Shown piece by piece: positions 24,642 through 33,713 of a stretch of DNA of 64,000 nt. The DNA lies in the NCBI RefSeq assembly GCF_001984195.1, contig NZ_MTQN01000006.1, positions 124,001 through 188,000 on the forward strand. Direction: 5' to 3'. Position numbers and translations under genes: made by a program. Each line of letters starts with the position of its first letter. Within the stretch, counting starts at the first letter, position 1. The stretch comes from Kribbella sp. ALI-6-A (GTDB lineage: Bacteria; Actinomycetota; Actinomycetes; Propionibacteriales; Kribbellaceae). The notes under the pieces were generated by a model. That model saw nothing but the letters and a program-made list of their open reading frames with translations. It was not told the DNA's origin and did no database searches.

Positions 24642-24642
24642 C

Positions 24643-25374
24643 TCAGGGCTGTTGCGACGGGTCGATGCTGTCGGGATGGGCCGCGCGCAGTGCCTTCCAG
24701 GCCGTTTCGGCGGCCTGCTGCTCGGCTTCCTTTTTGCTCCGGCCGATGCCGTGCCCGTAGGTGTCGGCGCCGATCCGGACCCGTGCCTCGAAGGTCTTGG
24801 CGTGGTCGGGACCGGACTCGGCGATCACGTACTCCGGGACGCCGACGCCGAGCTGGGCGACCAGCTCCTGCAGCGACGTCTTCCAGTCCAGGCCCGCGCC
24901 GAGCCGCGCCGACGACTCCATCAGCTCGTCGAACAGCGTGTGCACGACCGCGCCGGCCACCTCGAACCCACGGTCCAGGTAGACGGCACCGATCAGCGCC
25001 TCGACGCAGTCGGCCAGGATCGACGACTTGTCCCGGCCGCCGGTGGCCTCCTCGCCACGCCCCAGGCGCAGGTACTTGCCGAGCTTGAGGTCGCGGGCGA
25101 CCCCGGCGAGCGCGCGCATGTTGACCACCGCGGCCCGCAGCTTGGCCAGGCGACCCTCGGACAGGTCCGGATGGTTGCGGAACAGCGACTCCGTGACGAT
25201 GACCCCGAGCACGGAGTCCCCGAGGAACTCCAGCCGCTCGTTCGTCGGCAACCCACCGTTCTCGTAGGCGTACGAACGGTGGGTGAAGGCGTGCTCCAGT
25301 AGTTCGTCAGCCAGCGATACGCCGAGCCGCTGGTTCAGCTCGGCGTAGAGCCCCGTCTCGTTGACCGAATTCAC
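24643..25374 (-). CDS. rnc: Ribonuclease III
   Basis: RNase III cleaves double-stranded RNA, including rRNA precursors. The 243-residue protein has the signature [13 protein letters not shown] near residue 45 with catalytic acids, a second acid cluster [13 protein letters not shown], and a C-terminal double-stranded RNA-binding domain (about residues 165-235). It sits between rpmF, 13 bp upstream, and mutM, 1 bp downstream, the conserved actinobacterial order. Confidence 0.95.
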   Translation of the reverse strand: MNSVNETGLYAELNQRLGVSLADELLEHAFTHRSYAYENGGLPTNERLEFLGDSVLGVIVTESLFRNHPDLSEGRLAKLRAAVVNMRALAGVARDLKLGKYLRLGRGEEATGGRDKSSILADCVEALIGAVYLDRGFEVAGAVVHTLFDELMESSARLGAGLDWKTSLQELVAQLGVGVPEYVIAESGPDHAKTFEARVRIGADTYGHGIGRSKKEAEQQAAETAWKALRAAHPDSIDPSQQP

Positions 25375-25387
25375 TGACTGGTGCCGT

Positions 25388-25579
25388 TTAGCTCTCGACG
25401 ACCTGGCGACGCTCGCCCTTCGCGCCGTACTGGCCGCAGGTCGGGCAAACGGTGTGCTGCAGGTGCTTCGCGCGGCAGGCGGGGTTCACGCAGGTGACGA
25501 GCGACGGGGCAGTGGTCTTCCACTGGGCCCGGCGGCTGCGGGTGTTGCTGCGCGACATCTTCCGCTTCGGAACGGCCAC
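25388..25579 (-). CDS. rpmF: 50S ribosomal protein L32 (zinc-binding form)
   Basis: The 63-residue protein begins [19 protein letters not shown] after the initiator, the L32 hallmark, and has cysteines C30, C35, C45 and C48 arranged to bind zinc. It starts with GTG at 25579 with GAGGAG upstream. It follows the DUF177 gene as in most bacteria, where the two are co-expressed. The intact cysteines mark the zinc-dependent paralogue; a cysteine-free copy may exist elsewhere in the genome. Confidence 0.95.
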   Translation of the reverse strand: MAVPKRKMSRSNTRSRRAQWKTTAPSLVTCVNPACRAKHLQHTVCPTCGQYGAKGERRQVVES

Positions 25580-25684
25580 GGTTATGACTCCTCGGTTCGG
25601 CCGGAGGCACGAGACCCGGCCGGCTTGGTGTGCGGTTGCTGTGTGGTTGTCCTGCGCCCGTACCGGAGTACGAGAGGTACGAGG

Positions 25685-26227
25685 TTACTTGTCCTGCGGT
25701 CGTTCGTCCTGCGCGAGCAGGCCGCCGAGCGCGGACCAGCGGGGATCGACTGCGTCCTCGTGCTTGTGATCCGGCTCGTCGTCCAGCCGGACCCCACACT
25801 CGGGGCACAGGCCGGCACAGTCGTCCGAACACAAGGGCGTGAACGGCAGTGCGAGCACCACCTGGTCCCTCAGCGCCGGCTCGAGGTCGATCAGATCGCC
25901 CTCCATCCGGCTGGCCTCGTCGGGCTCGGCGTCGCTCTCGGGGTAGACGTACAGCTCCTGGACGTCGGCGAGGAACTCGTCCTCGATCTCGGTCAGGCAC
26001 CGCGCACACTCCCCGACCAGCCGGCCCTGGGCCGACCCGGTCACGAGCACCCCCTCGACAACCGCTTCCAGTCGCAGGTCGAACTGGATCGGATCACCTT
26101 CGGGGACGCCGATCACGTCGATCCCGAGATCGGCCGGTGCCGGTGCCGTGAAGGAGACTTCGCGCTGGGACCCGGCGCGGCGTGACAGCTCGTGGGTGTC
26201 GATCACGAGTGGGGACCGCGGGTCCAA
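25685..26227 (-). CDS. DUF177 family protein (YceD-like), large-ribosomal-RNA accumulation
   Basis: The 180-residue protein matches DUF177/YceD: LDPRSPLVIDTHELSRRAG at the start, CARCLTEIEDEF in the middle and CAGLCPECGVRLDDEPDHKH near the end. The cysteine pairs probably bind zinc. The family is linked to 23S rRNA accumulation and is nearly always next to rpmF. The start is uncertain: I used TTG at 26227, but the frame is open upstream and a CTG 4 codons earlier sits 5 nt after AAAGGGA. Confidence 0.85.
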   Translation of the reverse strand: MDPRSPLVIDTHELSRRAGSQREVSFTAPAPADLGIDVIGVPEGDPIQFDLRLEAVVEGVLVTGSAQGRLVGECARCLTEIEDEFLADVQELYVYPESDAEPDEASRMEGDLIDLEPALRDQVVLALPFTPLCSDDCAGLCPECGVRLDDEPDHKHEDAVDPRWSALGGLLAQDERPQDK

Positions 26228-26268
26228 GGCGCTCAGAACATCCCTTTCAGGCGTGGGCAGGCAAAATC

Positions 26269-26287
26269 TCGGTCTCGTCGAGACCGA
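26269..26287 (-). terminator. Rho-independent terminator after coaD
   Basis: An 8-bp perfect stem TCGGTCTC/GAGACCGA with a 3-nt loop, followed on the minus strand by GATTTTGCC. It separates the recG-rsmD-coaD transcript from the DUF177-rpmF-rnc-mutM transcript. Confidence 0.65.
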
Positions 26288-26335
26288 TGGACAACATTAC
26301 CAAGTCCATCCGTCTCAGCCCAATCCGGGGTGGTT

Positions 26336-26806
26336 CTAGAGTTTCGCGGCCAGCCGGGTGTGCACGGCCGGCGGCAGGAAGCCGTCCACCGGGCCGCCCA
26401 GCTTCGCGATCTCCTTGACCAGGCTGGACGAGACGTAGCCGTGCTCCGGCGCGGTCGGCATGAACAGCGTGTCGAGCCCGGTCAGCCGCCGGTTCATCTG
26501 GGCCATCCGCAGCTCGTAGTCGTAGTCGCTGCCCGAGCGCAGGCCCTTGACGACCACCTGCGCGTCGACCGAGCGGCAGTAGTCGACCAGCAACCCGTCG
26601 AACGTGTCCACCGTCACGTTGCCGTACGGCGCGGCGATCTCGGTCAGCATCGCGACCCGTTCGTCGGCGTCGAACATGCGCTGCTTGGCCGGATTCACCC
26701 CGGCCGCGACGATCACCTCGGTGAACGCCGCCGACGCCCGCGCGATCACGTCCAGGTGGCCGTTCGTCGGTGGGTCGAAGGTCCCTGGGAAGACCGCTCT
26801 ACTCAT
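26336..26806 (-). CDS. coaD: Phosphopantetheine adenylyltransferase
   Basis: CoaD transfers AMP to 4'-phosphopantetheine, the penultimate step of coenzyme A synthesis. The 156-residue protein has the nucleotidyltransferase motif T14-N-G-H17 in GTFDPPTNGH and the C-terminal VSSSLVKEIA segment. The ATG at 26806 overlaps the end of rsmD by 8 nt (ATGAGTAG); the open frame further upstream belongs to rsmD's region. rsmD-coaD adjacency is widely conserved. Confidence 0.95.
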   Translation of the reverse strand: MSRAVFPGTFDPPTNGHLDVIARASAAFTEVIVAAGVNPAKQRMFDADERVAMLTEIAAPYGNVTVDTFDGLLVDYCRSVDAQVVVKGLRSGSDYDYELRMAQMNRRLTGLDTLFMPTAPEHGYVSSSLVKEIAKLGGPVDGFLPPAVHTRLAAKL

Positions 26807-27368
26807 GGCGGTGACCGTACCAAAGCCGCGCCTCGCCGTACTTGCGGTCGCGCAGCGCCTCGAACCCGGCCGGCCACTCCCACGGCTCCCGCTTGCCCCG
26901 CTCGACCACCACCACCGCGTCCTCGGCCAGCCAGCCGTGCTCGGCCAGCGCCACCAGCACCTCCTGCAGCACCGCCGTCTCCAGCTTGTACGGCGGGTCG
27001 GCGAACACCAGGTCGAAGACCTCACCGGTGTTGGTGCCCTGGGCAACCTTCTCGACCGGCCGGGTGAGCAACGTCGCACCCGGCAGCCCGACCGCGCGGA
27101 TGTTCGCCGCGATCACCTCGGCGGCCTTGCGATCCTGCTCGACCAGCACCACCCGGCTCGCACCCCGCGACAGCGCCTCCAACCCGATCGCGCCCGACCC
27201 GGCGTACAGGTCGAGCACGGCGAGATCGAGCAACCCGCCACCGCCGAACTCGGTCTCCACCGAGGCGAACATCGCCTCCCGCACCCGGTCCGCCGTCGGC
27301 CGCGTCCCGTTCCCGGGCGGAACGCTGATCCGCCGGCCACCTGCCGATCCGCCAATGATCCGGGTCAC
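26799..27368 (-). CDS. rsmD: 16S rRNA (guanine966-N2)-methyltransferase
   Basis: RsmD methylates G966 of 16S rRNA using S-adenosylmethionine. The 189-residue protein begins MTRIIGGSAGGRR, has the SAM-binding motif VLDLYAGSGAIGLEAL near residue 50 and the catalytic N-methylase motif DPPY. Its ATG overlaps the recG stop as ATGA and its end overlaps coaD, so all three are translated in series. Confidence 0.95.
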   Translation of the reverse strand: MTRIIGGSAGGRRISVPPGNGTRPTADRVREAMFASVETEFGGGGLLDLAVLDLYAGSGAIGLEALSRGASRVVLVEQDRKAAEVIAANIRAVGLPGATLLTRPVEKVAQGTNTGEVFDLVFADPPYKLETAVLQEVLVALAEHGWLAEDAVVVVERGKREPWEWPAGFEALRDRKYGEARLWYGHRHE

Positions 27369-29608
27369 GTTTTCTCCAGGTATTCGGCGGCCTCAGACGC
27401 CAGAGCCTCGGCGACGAAGGCCTTCAACGCCGGGTAGCCGGTCAGTTCGGCATCGACGGACACGATCGAGTTCGCCACGTGCCTCGCGGCGTAGATGACC
27501 TCCTCGTCGCGCAGCACGCTGAGCAGCTTCAAACTCGTCCGCCGCCCGGACTGCGCCACGCCCAGTACGTCGCCCTCGCGCCGGTTCTCCAGGTCGATCC
27601 GGGACAGCTCGAAGCCGTCCGTCGTCGAGGCCACCGCGTCCAGCCGCTCCCGCGACTTCGACCCCGGCCAGCCGTCGGTGACCAGCAGGCACAGCCCCGG
27701 CACCTTGCCCCGCCCGACCCGGCCGCGCAGCTGGTGCAGCTGGGAGATGCCGAACCGGTCGGCGTCCATCACCACCATCGTCGAGGCGTTCGGCACGTCG
27801 ACGCCGACCTCGATCACGGTGGTCGCGATCAGCACGTCGATCTCCCCCGCGGCGAACTTCGACATCACCGCGTCCTTCTCGTCGGCCGGGAGGCGGCCGT
27901 GCAGCACCGCCTGCCGCAGGTCGGGCAGCACCTCGGCGAGCACCTCGGCGACCTGCAGCACCGAGATCGCCGGCCGCGGCTTCGCCTTGGTCTCGGCTTC
28001 CTCCTCGGCGCCGGAGGCGAACTCGCCTTCCTCGTCGGTGGCGTTTTTCACGTCGTCGCCGATCCGCGGGCACACGACGTACGCCTGATGGCCCTTCTGG
28101 ACCTCCTCGCGGACCCGCTCCCAGGCGCGCTCCAGCCAGGCCGGCTTCTCCTTGGCCGGGACCACCGACGACTTGATCGGCGACCGCCCGGCCGGCAGCT
28201 CGGTCAGCGTCGACACCGCCAGGTCGCCGAACACCGTCATCGCGACGGTGCGCGGGATCGGCGTCGCGGTCATCACCAGCACGTGCGGGGTGTTCTCGCC
28301 CGACTTCGTGCTCAGCGCGGCCCGCTGCTCGACGCCGAACCGGTGCTGCTCGTCGACCACGACCAGGCCGAGATCGGCGAACTGGACCTTGTCCTCCAGC
28401 AGCGCGTGCGTGCCGACGACGATCCCCGCGGCTCCACTCGCCGCGTCCAGCATCGCCGTACGCCGGGCTGCCGCGTTCAGCGAGCCGGTCAGCAGGCCGA
28501 CCCGCGTGGCCCGGTCGGCGCCGCCGAGCATGCCCTGCTCGGCCAGCTCGCCGAGCATCTTGGTCAGCGTCTTGTGGTGCTGGGTGGCGAGCACCTCGGT
28601 CGGCGCGAGCAGGACGGCCTGGCCGCCGGCGTCGACCACCGACAGCATCGCCCGCAGCGCGACCACCGTCTTGCCGGAGCCGACCTCACCCTGGAGCAAC
28701 CGGTGCATCGGATGCGGCCGGGCCAGGTCGGCGAAGATCTCCTCGCAGACCTCGGTCTGCCCCTCGGTGAGCTGGAACGGCAGCCGCGCGTCGAAGTCGT
28801 CCAGCAGCCCACCGGCGGTCCGCTCCCGCGGGATCGCCTTCAGCGCGTCGGTGACCGCCCGGCGCTGGGCCAGGATCGTCTGCATCACCAGGGCTTCCTC
28901 GAACCGGAACCGCTTCTGCGCCTCGGCGATGTCCTTCTCGGTCTCCGGCAGGTGGATCTTCTGCAGCGCGTCGCGCAGGCCGAGCAGCTGCTCGTTGTTC
29001 AGCACCAGCTCCGGGATTGGGTCCTCGACCTCCTCGAGGTTGTCCAGGACGATCTTCAGGCTGCGCTCGATGGTGGCCGTGGGCAACTTCGCGGTGGCCG
29101 GGTAGAGCGGCCGGAACGGCTTGGCCCGGCGTTCGATCTCGGCCTCGCTGAGATCCTCCTCGTCGAGGATCTCGGTGCCCGGGCCCTTCAGCTGGAGAGT
29201 CTCGCGGAACTTGGTCACCTCGCCCCAGAACAGCGCCGCCGTTCCGGGGGTGAGCTTGTTGGCCAGCCAGGGCTGGTTGAAGAACGCCAGCTCCAGGTCG
29301 TTGCGGCCGTCGGTGACGACCACCTTGGTGATCGTCCGGTGCCGGCGGAACTTGTTCACCTCGTCCGGCCGGATCTCCTGCTTGGAGTCCAGCGAACGCA
29401 CGGTGACCTTCTTCACCCGGCCGTTGACGGTCGCCTGGTCGCCGACCTCGAGCTCGTCGAACGGCGTCAGCTCGCCTTTCTTCAGGTAACGCCGCGGGTA
29501 GTGCCGCAGCAGTTCGCCGACGGTCTCGATCCCGAGCACCTCGGCGAACGTCTTCGCCGTCCGGGCGCCGACGAAGTCGCGCAGCTTGCGGTCGATGTCT
29601 GTCTTCAT
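27365..29608 (-). CDS. recG: ATP-dependent DNA helicase RecG
   Basis: RecG regresses stalled replication forks and processes R-loops and Holliday junctions. The 747-residue protein has an N-terminal wedge/OB-fold region (residues about 60-170), then helicase lobe 1 with Walker A GEVGSGKT and the DEQH box (VVDEQHRFGVEQR). Lobe 2 has RGRVGRGKVPG near residue 640. Its ATG overlaps the stop of the DAK2-domain gene as ATGA. Confidence 0.95.
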   Translation of the reverse strand: MKTDIDRKLRDFVGARTAKTFAEVLGIETVGELLRHYPRRYLKKGELTPFDELEVGDQATVNGRVKKVTVRSLDSKQEIRPDEVNKFRRHRTITKVVVTDGRNDLELAFFNQPWLANKLTPGTAALFWGEVTKFRETLQLKGPGTEILDEEDLSEAEIERRAKPFRPLYPATAKLPTATIERSLKIVLDNLEEVEDPIPELVLNNEQLLGLRDALQKIHLPETEKDIAEAQKRFRFEEALVMQTILAQRRAVTDALKAIPRERTAGGLLDDFDARLPFQLTEGQTEVCEEIFADLARPHPMHRLLQGEVGSGKTVVALRAMLSVVDAGGQAVLLAPTEVLATQHHKTLTKMLGELAEQGMLGGADRATRVGLLTGSLNAAARRTAMLDAASGAAGIVVGTHALLEDKVQFADLGLVVVDEQHRFGVEQRAALSTKSGENTPHVLVMTATPIPRTVAMTVFGDLAVSTLTELPAGRSPIKSSVVPAKEKPAWLERAWERVREEVQKGHQAYVVCPRIGDDVKNATDEEGEFASGAEEEAETKAKPRPAISVLQVAEVLAEVLPDLRQAVLHGRLPADEKDAVMSKFAAGEIDVLIATTVIEVGVDVPNASTMVVMDADRFGISQLHQLRGRVGRGKVPGLCLLVTDGWPGSKSRERLDAVASTTDGFELSRIDLENRREGDVLGVAQSGRRTSLKLLSVLRDEEVIYAARHVANSIVSVDAELTGYPALKAFVAEALASEAAEYLEKT

Positions 29609-31428
29609 TCCACCCCGATCAGCAACGGGTACCGCTCCTGCCCACCGTCGTACACCATGACATCGACATCCTTGCGGTACCGGCGGACGTGCCGCACCAC
29701 CGCGTCGACCAGGGCGGGATCGGCGTCGCGGCCGCTGACCACTGTCAGCAGCTCGCCACCGCCGCCGAGCAGCCGGTCCACCACCCCGGTCGCGGCGGTG
29801 ACCAGGTCCTCGGTGATCAGCGTGAAGTCGCCGTCCACGACCCCGAGCGCGTCGCCGATCCGGCAGGTGCCGGCCATCGTCCAGGCGTCCTTGACGGCGA
29901 TGGTGACCGCGCCGTGGCGGGTCTGACCGGCGGCCGCGGACAGGTGCACGACGTCGTCGTCGAAGCTGCGCTCCGGATCGTGCACCGCGATGGCCGCCAG
30001 TCCCTGAACCTGTGCGCGGGTCGGGATCACCGCCACCCGTACGCCGGCCTGCCGCGCGGCCGTCGCCGCGGCCTCGGCGACCGCGATGGAGTCCTTGTCG
30101 TTCGGCAGCAGCACGATCTCCGGCGCGTTGGACTGCTCGATCGCCCGCAGCAGCTCACCGGTCGAGCACCGCCGCCCAGGTCCTCCGCGAACGACGATCG
30201 CCCCGGCCTGGCCGAAGAGTTCCGCAAGCCCGTCCCCGGCCGCCACCGCGATCACCGCCCGCCCGGCCACCGGCGCGTGCGGCGGCAGATCCGCGAAGTG
30301 CGTCACCCGGATCCGATGCGGCCGGCCGATGCCGATCCCCCGCTCGATCACGGCGCCGACGTCGTCGGTGTGCACGTGCACGTTCCAGAGCCCGTCGCCA
30401 CCGACCACGACGACGGAGTCACCCAGCTCGGTCAATTCCCGGCGGAACTCGCCGATGGCGTCGTCGTCTGCATCCAGCAGGTACATCACCTCGTACGCCG
30501 GCCCGTCGGGCGGTAGCTCGGCGCCATCTGTTCCTGGGGCTCCGGCTTCGCCGGAGCCGGGAAGGGCGACGGCGCCGCAGGCGACGGGGGTGGTGAGGTC
30601 GCCGGAGGCGGTGAGGTCGCCGGAGGCGGAAGCGTCGCCAGAGGCGGGGGCGCCGGAGGCGGGCGGCATCGGGGGCCGGCGGGGCGGGACGGACCAGTCG
30701 CCGCCGGGTGCCCGGCCGGACAGGACCGACTCCATCGCGCCCAGGATCACCACCAGGCCCGCTCCCCCGGCGTCCACGACTCCGGCTCGCCGGAGGACGT
30801 CCAGCTGCTCGGTCGTCTTGGTCAGTGCCAGGCGTGCGGCCGCGACGGAGGTCAGGCAGACCTCGGCCAGGTTCTTGCCCTCGTTCGCGGCGGCAAGAGC
30901 CGCGTCAGCGGCGGCGCGGGCGACGGTGAGCATGGTGCCCTCGACGGGCTGCGCCACCGCCCCGTACGCCGCGTCGGCCGCGAAGACGAGCGCGTCGGCG
31001 AACGCAACCGGCTCGCTCATCCGGGGATCGGCCAGCCGCGCCACCGGACCGGCGGGCCGGGGAGCGGCGTCGGCGGGCTCAGTGGCGGCGCCGGCGCGCT
31101 CGGCGGGCGGCGCCGGCTCAACCGGTGGCAGGTTCTCCGCGAGTCGCAGCCCGCAGGCACGCACGAGCTGCGAGGTGATCACCCCGGAGTTGCCCCGGGC
31201 ACCGAGCAGCGCGCCTCGCCCGAAGGCCTGGACCGCCTCCGCGAACGTCAGCTCGCCCTCCGGCAGCGCGTCGCAGGCCGCCTCCCAGGTCAGGTACAGG
31301 TTGGTCCCGGTGTCGCCGTCCGGTACCGGGTAGACGTTCAGGTCGTCGATCTCCGACCGGGCCCGCCCGAGCTCGACGAGCGCGACACGAGCCCAGCTCC
31401 GCAGCACCCCGACCGTCAGCTCTTCCAC
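29605..31428 (-). CDS. DAK2-domain protein of the YloV/FakA type
   Basis: The 607-residue protein has an N-terminal DhaL-like kinase domain with the ADP/phosphate-binding motif NVYPVPDGDTGTNLY (residues about 31-45) and GARGNSGVI. A middle and C-terminal FakA-like region follows (DGLWNVHVHTDD, LLPNDKDSIAVAEAA). FakA phosphorylates fatty acids held by a FakB carrier; the recG-linked actinobacterial form is inferred to do likewise. A low-complexity Ala/Ser/Gly/Pro linker at about residues 255-310 contains an 18-bp tandem repeat in DNA. No fakB gene is in view. Confidence 0.85.
   Translation of the reverse strand: MEELTVGVLRSWARVALVELGRARSEIDDLNVYPVPDGDTGTNLYLTWEAACDALPEGELTFAEAVQAFGRGALLGARGNSGVITSQLVRACGLRLAENLPPVEPAPPAERAGAATEPADAAPRPAGPVARLADPRMSEPVAFADALVFAADAAYGAVAQPVEGTMLTVARAAADAALAAANEGKNLAEVCLTSVAAARLALTKTTEQLDVLRRAGVVDAGGAGLVVILGAMESVLSGRAPGGDWSVPPRRPPMPPASGAPASGDASASGDLTASGDLTTPVACGAVALPGSGEAGAPGTDGAELPPDGPAYEVMYLLDADDDAIGEFRRELTELGDSVVVVGGDGLWNVHVHTDDVGAVIERGIGIGRPHRIRVTHFADLPPHAPVAGRAVIAVAAGDGLAELFGQAGAIVVRGGPGRRCSTGELLRAIEQSNAPEIVLLPNDKDSIAVAEAAATAARQAGVRVAVIPTRAQVQGLAAIAVHDPERSFDDDVVHLSAAAGQTRHGAVTIAVKDAWTMAGTCRIGDALGVVDGDFTLITEDLVTAATGVVDRLLGGGGELLTVVSGRDADPALVDAVVRHVRRYRKDVDVMVYDGGQERYPLLIGVE
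30593..30646. repeat. 18-bp tandem repeat in the DAK2-protein linker
   Basis: The unit GTGAGGTCGCCGGAGGCG occurs twice identically (30593-30610 and 30611-30628) and a third time with 14 of 18 matches (30629-30646), then a shortened copy. It encodes ASGDLT-like units in the linker and keeps the frame. A 9-bp perfect GC hairpin (30538-30558) lies just beside it. Confidence 0.75.
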
Positions 31429-31438
31429 GCCGGGAAGG

Positions 31439-32614
31439 TTAACGTCTGGCCCGAAGCGATGCGCTGACCAGACCGATCACGGGTCCCACCGCCAGCAGTA
31501 CGGCGAGCGCGGCGTACCCGTGAGCGAGGGTGGCGGCCGTGGCAACCCCGGCAACCAGCAGCGGCCCTCCGGCGTCTCCCAGCTCGCGGCCGACCTCGGC
31601 CGCACCCATCGTCTGCCCCAGCCGCTCCTGCGGAGTCGACGACGCCAACGCCACGAAGCCCAGCGGGGTGATCAGACCCGTGCCGCAGCCGATCAGGACC
31701 GCGGCAGCCAGCAGCCCGGCCACACCGGACAGAGTCGCGCTGAGCAGCCCGGCCGCCGCCAGGAGCAGCCCGACGGTCAGTCCGGTCCGCGTACTGAGCT
31801 GCCCAGCATCCAGCGCACGACCAGCGCGCGGCTGCACGAGGGCGGCCGTCGCAGCGAGCACCGAGACCGCTGCACCCGTGGCGATCGGTCCCAGCCCAGC
31901 AGCAGCGCCCGTGACCGGCAGGAAGCCGACACCCACGGACAACGCCGCAGTCGCCGCGGCCAGCGCAGCAGTAGGCCGGAGGAACGCCGGATCACTGATG
32001 CGCCTAGCCAGGTCCAGCACCGTCTGCCGAGTGCGCGGCAGAGGCGGTACGACTGGCACCGCGAAGAGCGCCCAGACCGCCACCACCAACCCCAGTACGG
32101 CGGTCACCGCGAACAGCAGCCGCAGACCACCCGCCCACACCAATCCGCCGCCGAGCAACGGGCCCAGCGTGTAGCCGAGGCTCTTCGCGAACCCGTAGCT
32201 GCCGAAGGCCCGCCCGTGCTTGGCCGCCGGGTTCAGCCGCGCCACGAGCGCCGACGCCGCCGGCGAGAAGGCCGAGGCCGCAGCCCCCTGCCCGAGGCGC
32301 GCCACCCACAGCCAGCCCGGGCTGTCCACCACCGCGTACGCCGCCGACGCGGCCGCGAAGCCGACCAGCCCCGCCAGCAGCACCGGCCGAGCGCCGACCC
32401 GGTCCGCGACCCAGCCGAACAGCGGCTTCAGCAGCACTTCGGCGCCGTCGTACAAGGCCAGTAGGAGGCCGAGCGTGAGCAAGGACTTGACCGCGTCGTC
32501 GGAGAAGCCGCCGAGGTTGGCGGCCACCGCGTGCGCGCCGAAGGCGGTGGTGAACCCGGCCGCCCACAGTGGACCCATCGAGCGTCTCGCTGCACCACTG
32601 TCGCCGGCCGTCAC
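31439..32614 (-). CDS. MFS transporter
   Basis: The 391-residue protein has about 12 hydrophobic segments. The loop after helix 2 carries LFGWVADRVGARP, the major-facilitator motif A. The substrate is unknown; drug or sugar efflux are typical. The GTG at 32614 was chosen because TACATT (32622-32627 on the minus strand) lies 7 nt upstream, giving a leaderless start. The alternative ATG at 32653 would sit on the -10 box of the divergent methyltransferase gene and has no ribosome-binding site. Confidence 0.8.
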   Translation of the reverse strand: MTAGDSGAARRSMGPLWAAGFTTAFGAHAVAANLGGFSDDAVKSLLTLGLLLALYDGAEVLLKPLFGWVADRVGARPVLLAGLVGFAAASAAYAVVDSPGWLWVARLGQGAAASAFSPAASALVARLNPAAKHGRAFGSYGFAKSLGYTLGPLLGGGLVWAGGLRLLFAVTAVLGLVVAVWALFAVPVVPPLPRTRQTVLDLARRISDPAFLRPTAALAAATAALSVGVGFLPVTGAAAGLGPIATGAAVSVLAATAALVQPRAGRALDAGQLSTRTGLTVGLLLAAAGLLSATLSGVAGLLAAAVLIGCGTGLITPLGFVALASSTPQERLGQTMGAAEVGRELGDAGGPLLVAGVATAATLAHGYAALAVLLAVGPVIGLVSASLRARR

Positions 32615-32621
32615 GGCTGCG

Positions 32622-32627
32622 AATGTA
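32622..32627 (-). promoter_or_regulatory. -10 element of the MFS gene
   Basis: TACATT on the minus strand, 7 nt before the GTG at 32614. It forms a back-to-back promoter with the TACCAT box at 32648-32653. Confidence 0.4.
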
Positions 32628-32647
32628 GCGGGCGGTCGGGCGACGCT

Positions 32648-32653
32648 TACCAT
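32648..32653 (+). promoter_or_regulatory. -10 element of the RlmM-like methyltransferase gene
   Basis: TACCAT, then 5 nt, then the GTG at 32659. No ribosome-binding site is seen, so a leaderless mRNA is inferred. Confidence 0.4.
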
Positions 32654-32658
32654 GTGCT

Positions 32659-33663
32659 GTGCCTGCCTTGCTGTTCTCGGTCTCCCCCGACAGCTACGAC
32701 CTGGCCGTCCGGGAGCTCCGCGAGGAGTTCGGCCGCGACGTCGAGGTCGAGCGGGTCAGCGGCGACCTCGGCCGGATCACCGGCAACGCCCCGGCGGTCG
32801 GCGACCTGGCCGCGGCCTGCGACGACGGGCGGATCGTTTTCGTCCGGCACCTGACCGTCGAGATCGCGAGCTTCCCGCCGGACGACGTACCGCCTTCGCA
32901 CGAACTGGCCGATCTCGTACTCGCCGAGCTGCCGCGCCATCCGGCCACGCTCGCCGTCCAGACCTGGACCGACGGCGCCGGGACCGGCGGCACGTTCTAC
33001 CACCTGCTCGACGAGGCGCTCGGCGCCCGCGGGATCGAGGTCTCCCGCTCGGGCCAGGACCTCGTGGTCTCCTGCTTCGTCTCCCAGCGCGCGGTCCTCG
33101 TCGGGCTCAACCGGCTCGCCGACAGCCTCACCGACTGGCCGGGCGGACGGATGCGGCTGGCCCGCTCCGACGAACGGGTCTCGCGCTCGGAGTTCAAGCT
33201 CGAGGAAGCGATCCGCACCTTCCACCTCGACCTCGAGCCCGGCGGCAAGGCGCTAGACCTCGGCGCCAGCCCGGGCGGCTGGACGCGCATCCTGCGCCAG
33301 TACGACCAGGAAGTCTGGTCGGTCGATCCCGGTGCCCTCGACCCGCGCCTGGACGGCGACCGCCGGATCCACCACATCGGGACGACGGCCGGCGAGTTCT
33401 TCCGCCGCAACCAGCTCCGCTTCGACGTGGTGGTCAACGACATGCGGATGGACCAGGTGATGAGCGCCCGGGTGATGCTCGACGCCGCTCCGCACCTGCG
33501 CCGCGGCGCGCTCGCCGTCGTCACGCTCAAGGGCGGCGGCCGCAACCCGCTCGACGCGGCCCGGCGCGGAATGGATGTCCTGAGCAAGGAGTACGACGTC
33601 CTGCACGCCCGCCAGCTGCACCACAACCGCCGCGAGATCACCGTCGTGGCCCGCGCACGCTGA
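32659..33663 (+). CDS. SAM-dependent 2'-O-ribose methyltransferase, RlmM/FtsJ-like
   Basis: The 334-residue protein has an N-terminal THUMP-like region (residues 1-165) and a C-terminal RrmJ/FtsJ-type methyltransferase. SRSEFKLEEA, LDLGASPGGWT (SAM binding), VVNDMRMD, TLKGG and RREITVV supply the K-D-K-E catalytic tetrad in the right order. This layout matches RlmM, which methylates C2498 of 23S rRNA; the exact target in this organism is inferred. It is divergent from the MFS gene with 44 bp between start codons. Confidence 0.82.
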   Translation: MPALLFSVSPDSYDLAVRELREEFGRDVEVERVSGDLGRITGNAPAVGDLAAACDDGRIVFVRHLTVEIASFPPDDVPPSHELADLVLAELPRHPATLAVQTWTDGAGTGGTFYHLLDEALGARGIEVSRSGQDLVVSCFVSQRAVLVGLNRLADSLTDWPGGRMRLARSDERVSRSEFKLEEAIRTFHLDLEPGGKALDLGASPGGWTRILRQYDQEVWSVDPGALDPRLDGDRRIHHIGTTAGEFFRRNQLRFDVVVNDMRMDQVMSARVMLDAAPHLRRGALAVVTLKGGGRNPLDAARRGMDVLSKEYDVLHARQLHHNRREITVVARAR

Positions 33664-33701
33664 CCACCGGAAATCCCCGGGATTCCCTCCGCCGGCGCGG
33701 C

Positions 33702-33707
33702 TAGGGT
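33702..33707 (+). promoter_or_regulatory. -10 element of the P-loop kinase gene
   Basis: TAGGGT ends 6 nt before the ATG at 33714, with no Shine-Dalgarno sequence; leaderless start inferred. Confidence 0.4.
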
Positions 33708-33713
33708 GCCGCC

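Noticed and set aside
27479..29926. Plus-strand open frame of 815 codons
   Set aside because: Antisense shadow of recG; low-complexity composition and no motif.
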